Positions 9,040 through 10,351 of a stretch of 10,351 nucleotides of DNA are shown here, piece after piece (the first letter of the stretch is position 1; the number at the start of each line of letters is the position of its first letter). The notes under the pieces are model-generated. The model was not told the DNA's origin, did not search any database, and was given only the letters and a program-made list of their open reading frames with translations. The stretch is from positions 1 to 10,351 of the forward strand of contig VERM01000027.1 of NCBI GenBank assembly GCA_018882645.1, given 5' to 3'. The translations under genes and the position numbers were made by a program. The DNA is from Ferruginibacter sp. Lineage in GTDB: Bacteria > Bacteroidota > Bacteroidia > Chitinophagales > Chitinophagaceae.

Positions 9040-9100
9040 ATTTGATTTTGTTCTGTATAATTCTATTGAATAAAAATGAGGGTGGCTGTAAAAAAATTCG
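9040..9100. other. Convergent intergenic gap between tamL and korB
   Basis: These 61 bases separate the 3' ends of tamL (+) and korB (-). I expected a bidirectional terminator, but the only inverted repeat I can see is a four-base ATTC/GAAT stem around TATT near 9060-9071. It lacks G/C pairs and a proper T-tract, so I do not call it a terminator. Nothing else is recognisable here. Confidence 0.6.
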
Positions 9101-10129
9101 TTAAGCAATTGTCCAGGTTTCGCCGCCTCTCAACAATTTATCCAAATCACCTTTTCCTTTTTGTGCGATGATTTCTTCTATTTGCATGGTCATCACATCT
9201 TCATAACAGGCTCTTTCTGTTTCATAAAAAACACCAAATGGTCGGGGAAGATGACCGAGAATAGTTGGGTCGTCAAACATTCTTACCAGTATCTGGGCTT
9301 TATAAAAATCTCTTTCGTCATGCACCCATAAATCGTCGGCGCTTGCTCCTTCATTTAAGTCAACCACCACAGGCTTAAAGCCGTCGAGCTTGATGCCTTT
9401 GTTTTGACCGGCACCAAAGATCAATGGTTTTCCTTGTTCCAGGAAAATAGCCTCGTCTTGTTTGGTTCCTTTCTCTGTAAATATTTCAAAAGCTCCGTCA
9501 TTGAAGATGTTGCAATTCTGATAGATTTCAAGAAAAGAGGCACCTTTATGTGCATTGGCCCTCATCAGCAGGGACTGCAAATGTTTAGGATCTCTGTCCA
9601 TCGACCTTGCAATAAAACTCGCATCTGCACCCATCACCAAAGCAAGAGGGTTGAAGGGATGGTCGATGCTGCCGTATGGCGTACTCTTGGTAATTTTATG
9701 TTCTTCAGAAGTAGGTGAGTATTGTCCTTTAGTGAGACCGTAAATTTGATTGTTGAACAACAAAATATTTACATCAAAATTTCTTCTCAACAAATGAATG
9801 GTATGATTGCCGCCGATACTTAATCCGTCTCCATCGCCCGTTACAATCCATACACTTAATTCCGGGCGGGCAGCTTTCAATCCGCTGGCAACGGCTGTGG
9901 CACGTCCATGAATGCTGTGCATCCCATAAGTATTCATATAATAAGGAAAACGACTGCTGCAGCCTATCCCCGAGACAATGACAATGTTTTCTCTGGGTAC
10001 ACCTATAGTCGGCATCACTTTTTGAACCTGTGCTAAAATAGAATAATCTCCGCAACCCGGACACCAACGAACTTCCTGGTCGGTTGCAAAATCTTTGGCT
10101 GTTAAGGAGGGCGTAGCTGTTTCACTCAT
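9101..10129 (-). CDS. korB: 2-oxoacid:ferredoxin oxidoreductase, beta subunit (probable 2-oxoglutarate type)
   Basis: Beta subunit (342 residues) of a cytoplasmic 2-oxoacid:ferredoxin oxidoreductase. The complex decarboxylates a 2-oxoacid to its acyl-CoA while reducing ferredoxin. The thiamine-diphosphate/Mg2+ motif GDGDGLSIGGNH is at 98-109, continued by NNQIYGLTKGQ at 126-136. Four cysteines match the [4Fe-4S] ligands of two-subunit enzymes: Cys23 and Cys26 in WCPGCGD, Cys57 in GIGCSSR, and Cys206 in YQNCNIF. All catalytic elements are present and length is normal. 2-oxoglutarate is the usual substrate for such proteins in Bacteroidota, but the beta subunit alone does not exclude pyruvate or branched 2-oxoacids. 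The alpha subunit (korA), often directly upstream, is not here; the next gene upstream on this strand is a HAD hydrolase. The ATG at 10127-10129 lies 19 bases after a good -7 element, so it is likely transcribed alone. Confidence 0.95.
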   Translation of the reverse strand: MSETATPSLTAKDFATDQEVRWCPGCGDYSILAQVQKVMPTIGVPRENIVIVSGIGCSSRFPYYMNTYGMHSIHGRATAVASGLKAARPELSVWIVTGDGDGLSIGGNHTIHLLRRNFDVNILLFNNQIYGLTKGQYSPTSEEHKITKSTPYGSIDHPFNPLALVMGADASFIARSMDRDPKHLQSLLMRANAHKGASFLEIYQNCNIFNDGAFEIFTEKGTKQDEAIFLEQGKPLIFGAGQNKGIKLDGFKPVVVDLNEGASADDLWVHDERDFYKAQILVRMFDDPTILGHLPRPFGVFYETERACYEDVMTMQIEEIIAQKGKGDLDKLLRGGETWTIA

Positions 10130-10148
10130 GTTCGTTCAATTATATGCA

Positions 10149-10156
10149 CAAAGTTA
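10149..10156 (-). promoter_or_regulatory. korB: Bacteroidota-type -7 promoter element for korB
   Basis: Read on the - strand this is TAACTTTG, an exact match to the Bacteroidota -7 consensus TAnnTTTG. It sits 19 bases upstream of the korB ATG, giving a short leader. No clear TTTG -33 element is found at the usual spacing; the corresponding bases read GACT. The exact -7 match and the position between two same-strand genes support a promoter, but the weak -33 keeps this tentative. Confidence 0.55.
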
Positions 10157-10236
10157 ACACAAAACGGAATACTGTAGTCCGCTCCGAATAGCCTTTGATA
10201 GATAAATAATCAAAAGGATTATGGATAAAAAAAATG

Positions 10237-10351
10237 CTATGATATGGCTATTTTAATGTTTTCTACCCGCTCTCCCTTTTGCAAATGATGTGTTTTAAAG
10301 CCCATTTGATTTGCTGTTTCGATATTGGGTAGGGTATCATTCTTATACAAA
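10237..10351 (-). CDS. HAD-superfamily hydrolase, C-terminal end (partial)
   Basis: The last 37 codons and TAG stop of a - strand gene that continues beyond the right edge. The visible protein starts LYKNDTLPNIETANQMGF and continues with a short basic tail. It fits the C-terminus of a HAD-family phosphatase or haloacid-dehalogenase-like hydrolase: a beta strand leading into motif IV, then the 'NI..A...G' helix and a strand ending in THHL. In typical members motif IV reads DD before this helix; here it reads ND, so the first metal-ligand aspartate position appears to be Asn. The catalytic nucleophile and the lysine motif lie outside the window. The substrate cannot be predicted. The gene runs in the same direction as korB, with 107 bases between them that hold the korB promoter element. 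Confidence 0.75.
   Translation of the reverse strand, partial: LYKNDTLPNIETANQMGFKTHHLQKGERVENIKIAIS

Noticed and set aside
9040..9100. Bidirectional terminator between the convergent tamL and korB genes.
   Set aside because: The only inverted repeat has four A/T-rich pairs and no proper T-tract on either strand.
10104..10110. AAGGAGG on the + strand near the korB start.
   Set aside because: It lies antisense to the korB N-terminal codons, and no + strand open frame of note follows it.
10163..10183. Weak hairpin on the - strand (AGCGGA and TCCGTT around a nine-base loop) followed by a few T residues, a possible terminator for the HAD gene.
   Set aside because: Only about three G/C pairs plus a G-U pair, a large loop and a broken T-run. 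It also overlaps the region where the korB promoter would lie.
1..10351. A mobile element, defence system or other novel accessory cluster.
   Set aside because: All sizeable coding regions belong to known housekeeping or envelope families. No integrase, transposase, terminal repeat, repeat array or marked base-composition shift is visible.

Overview
The window looks like ordinary Bacteroidota chromosome, probably from the Chitinophagales/Saprospirales side of the phylum. Three things point there: a large TamB-type protein followed directly by a lipoprotein form of TamA (TamL), genes without Shine-Dalgarno sequences, and a TAnnTTTG-type -7 element (TAACTTTG) before korB. The DNA is AT-rich and evenly so. 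I see no mobile element, CRISPR array, tRNA or rRNA.

Layout, left to right. The + strand carries adk (62-637, short-form adenylate kinase), a 108-base gap, a crotonase-family enoyl-CoA hydratase/isomerase (746-1516), then 25 bases later tamB (1542-6761), which overlaps tamL (6751-9039) by 11 bases. The last three genes are packed tightly enough to be one transcription unit. tamB starts at GTG and tamL at TTG, and both choices are forced by nearby in-frame stops. A 61-base convergent gap follows, then korB on the - strand (9101-10129), the thiamine-diphosphate/[4Fe-4S] beta subunit of a 2-oxoacid:ferredoxin oxidoreductase, with its own promoter-like element at 10149-10156. At the right edge, also on the - strand, are the last 37 codons of a HAD-superfamily hydrolase (10237-10351).

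How the genes relate. TamB and TamL form an envelope-spanning pair: TamB is anchored in the inner membrane and crosses the periplasm, while TamL is a lipoprotein-tethered Omp85 barrel in the outer membrane. The other genes are core metabolism: nucleotide balance, CoA-thioester chemistry and ferredoxin-linked 2-oxoacid oxidation. They have no evident functional link to the TAM pair beyond position. korA, the expected partner of korB, is not next to it in this window.

I did not find a previously undescribed system. The points most worth a second look are the coupled non-ATG starts of the TAM pair, the crotonase active site with only one of the two usual glutamates, the solitary korB, and the altered acidic motif in the partial HAD gene.
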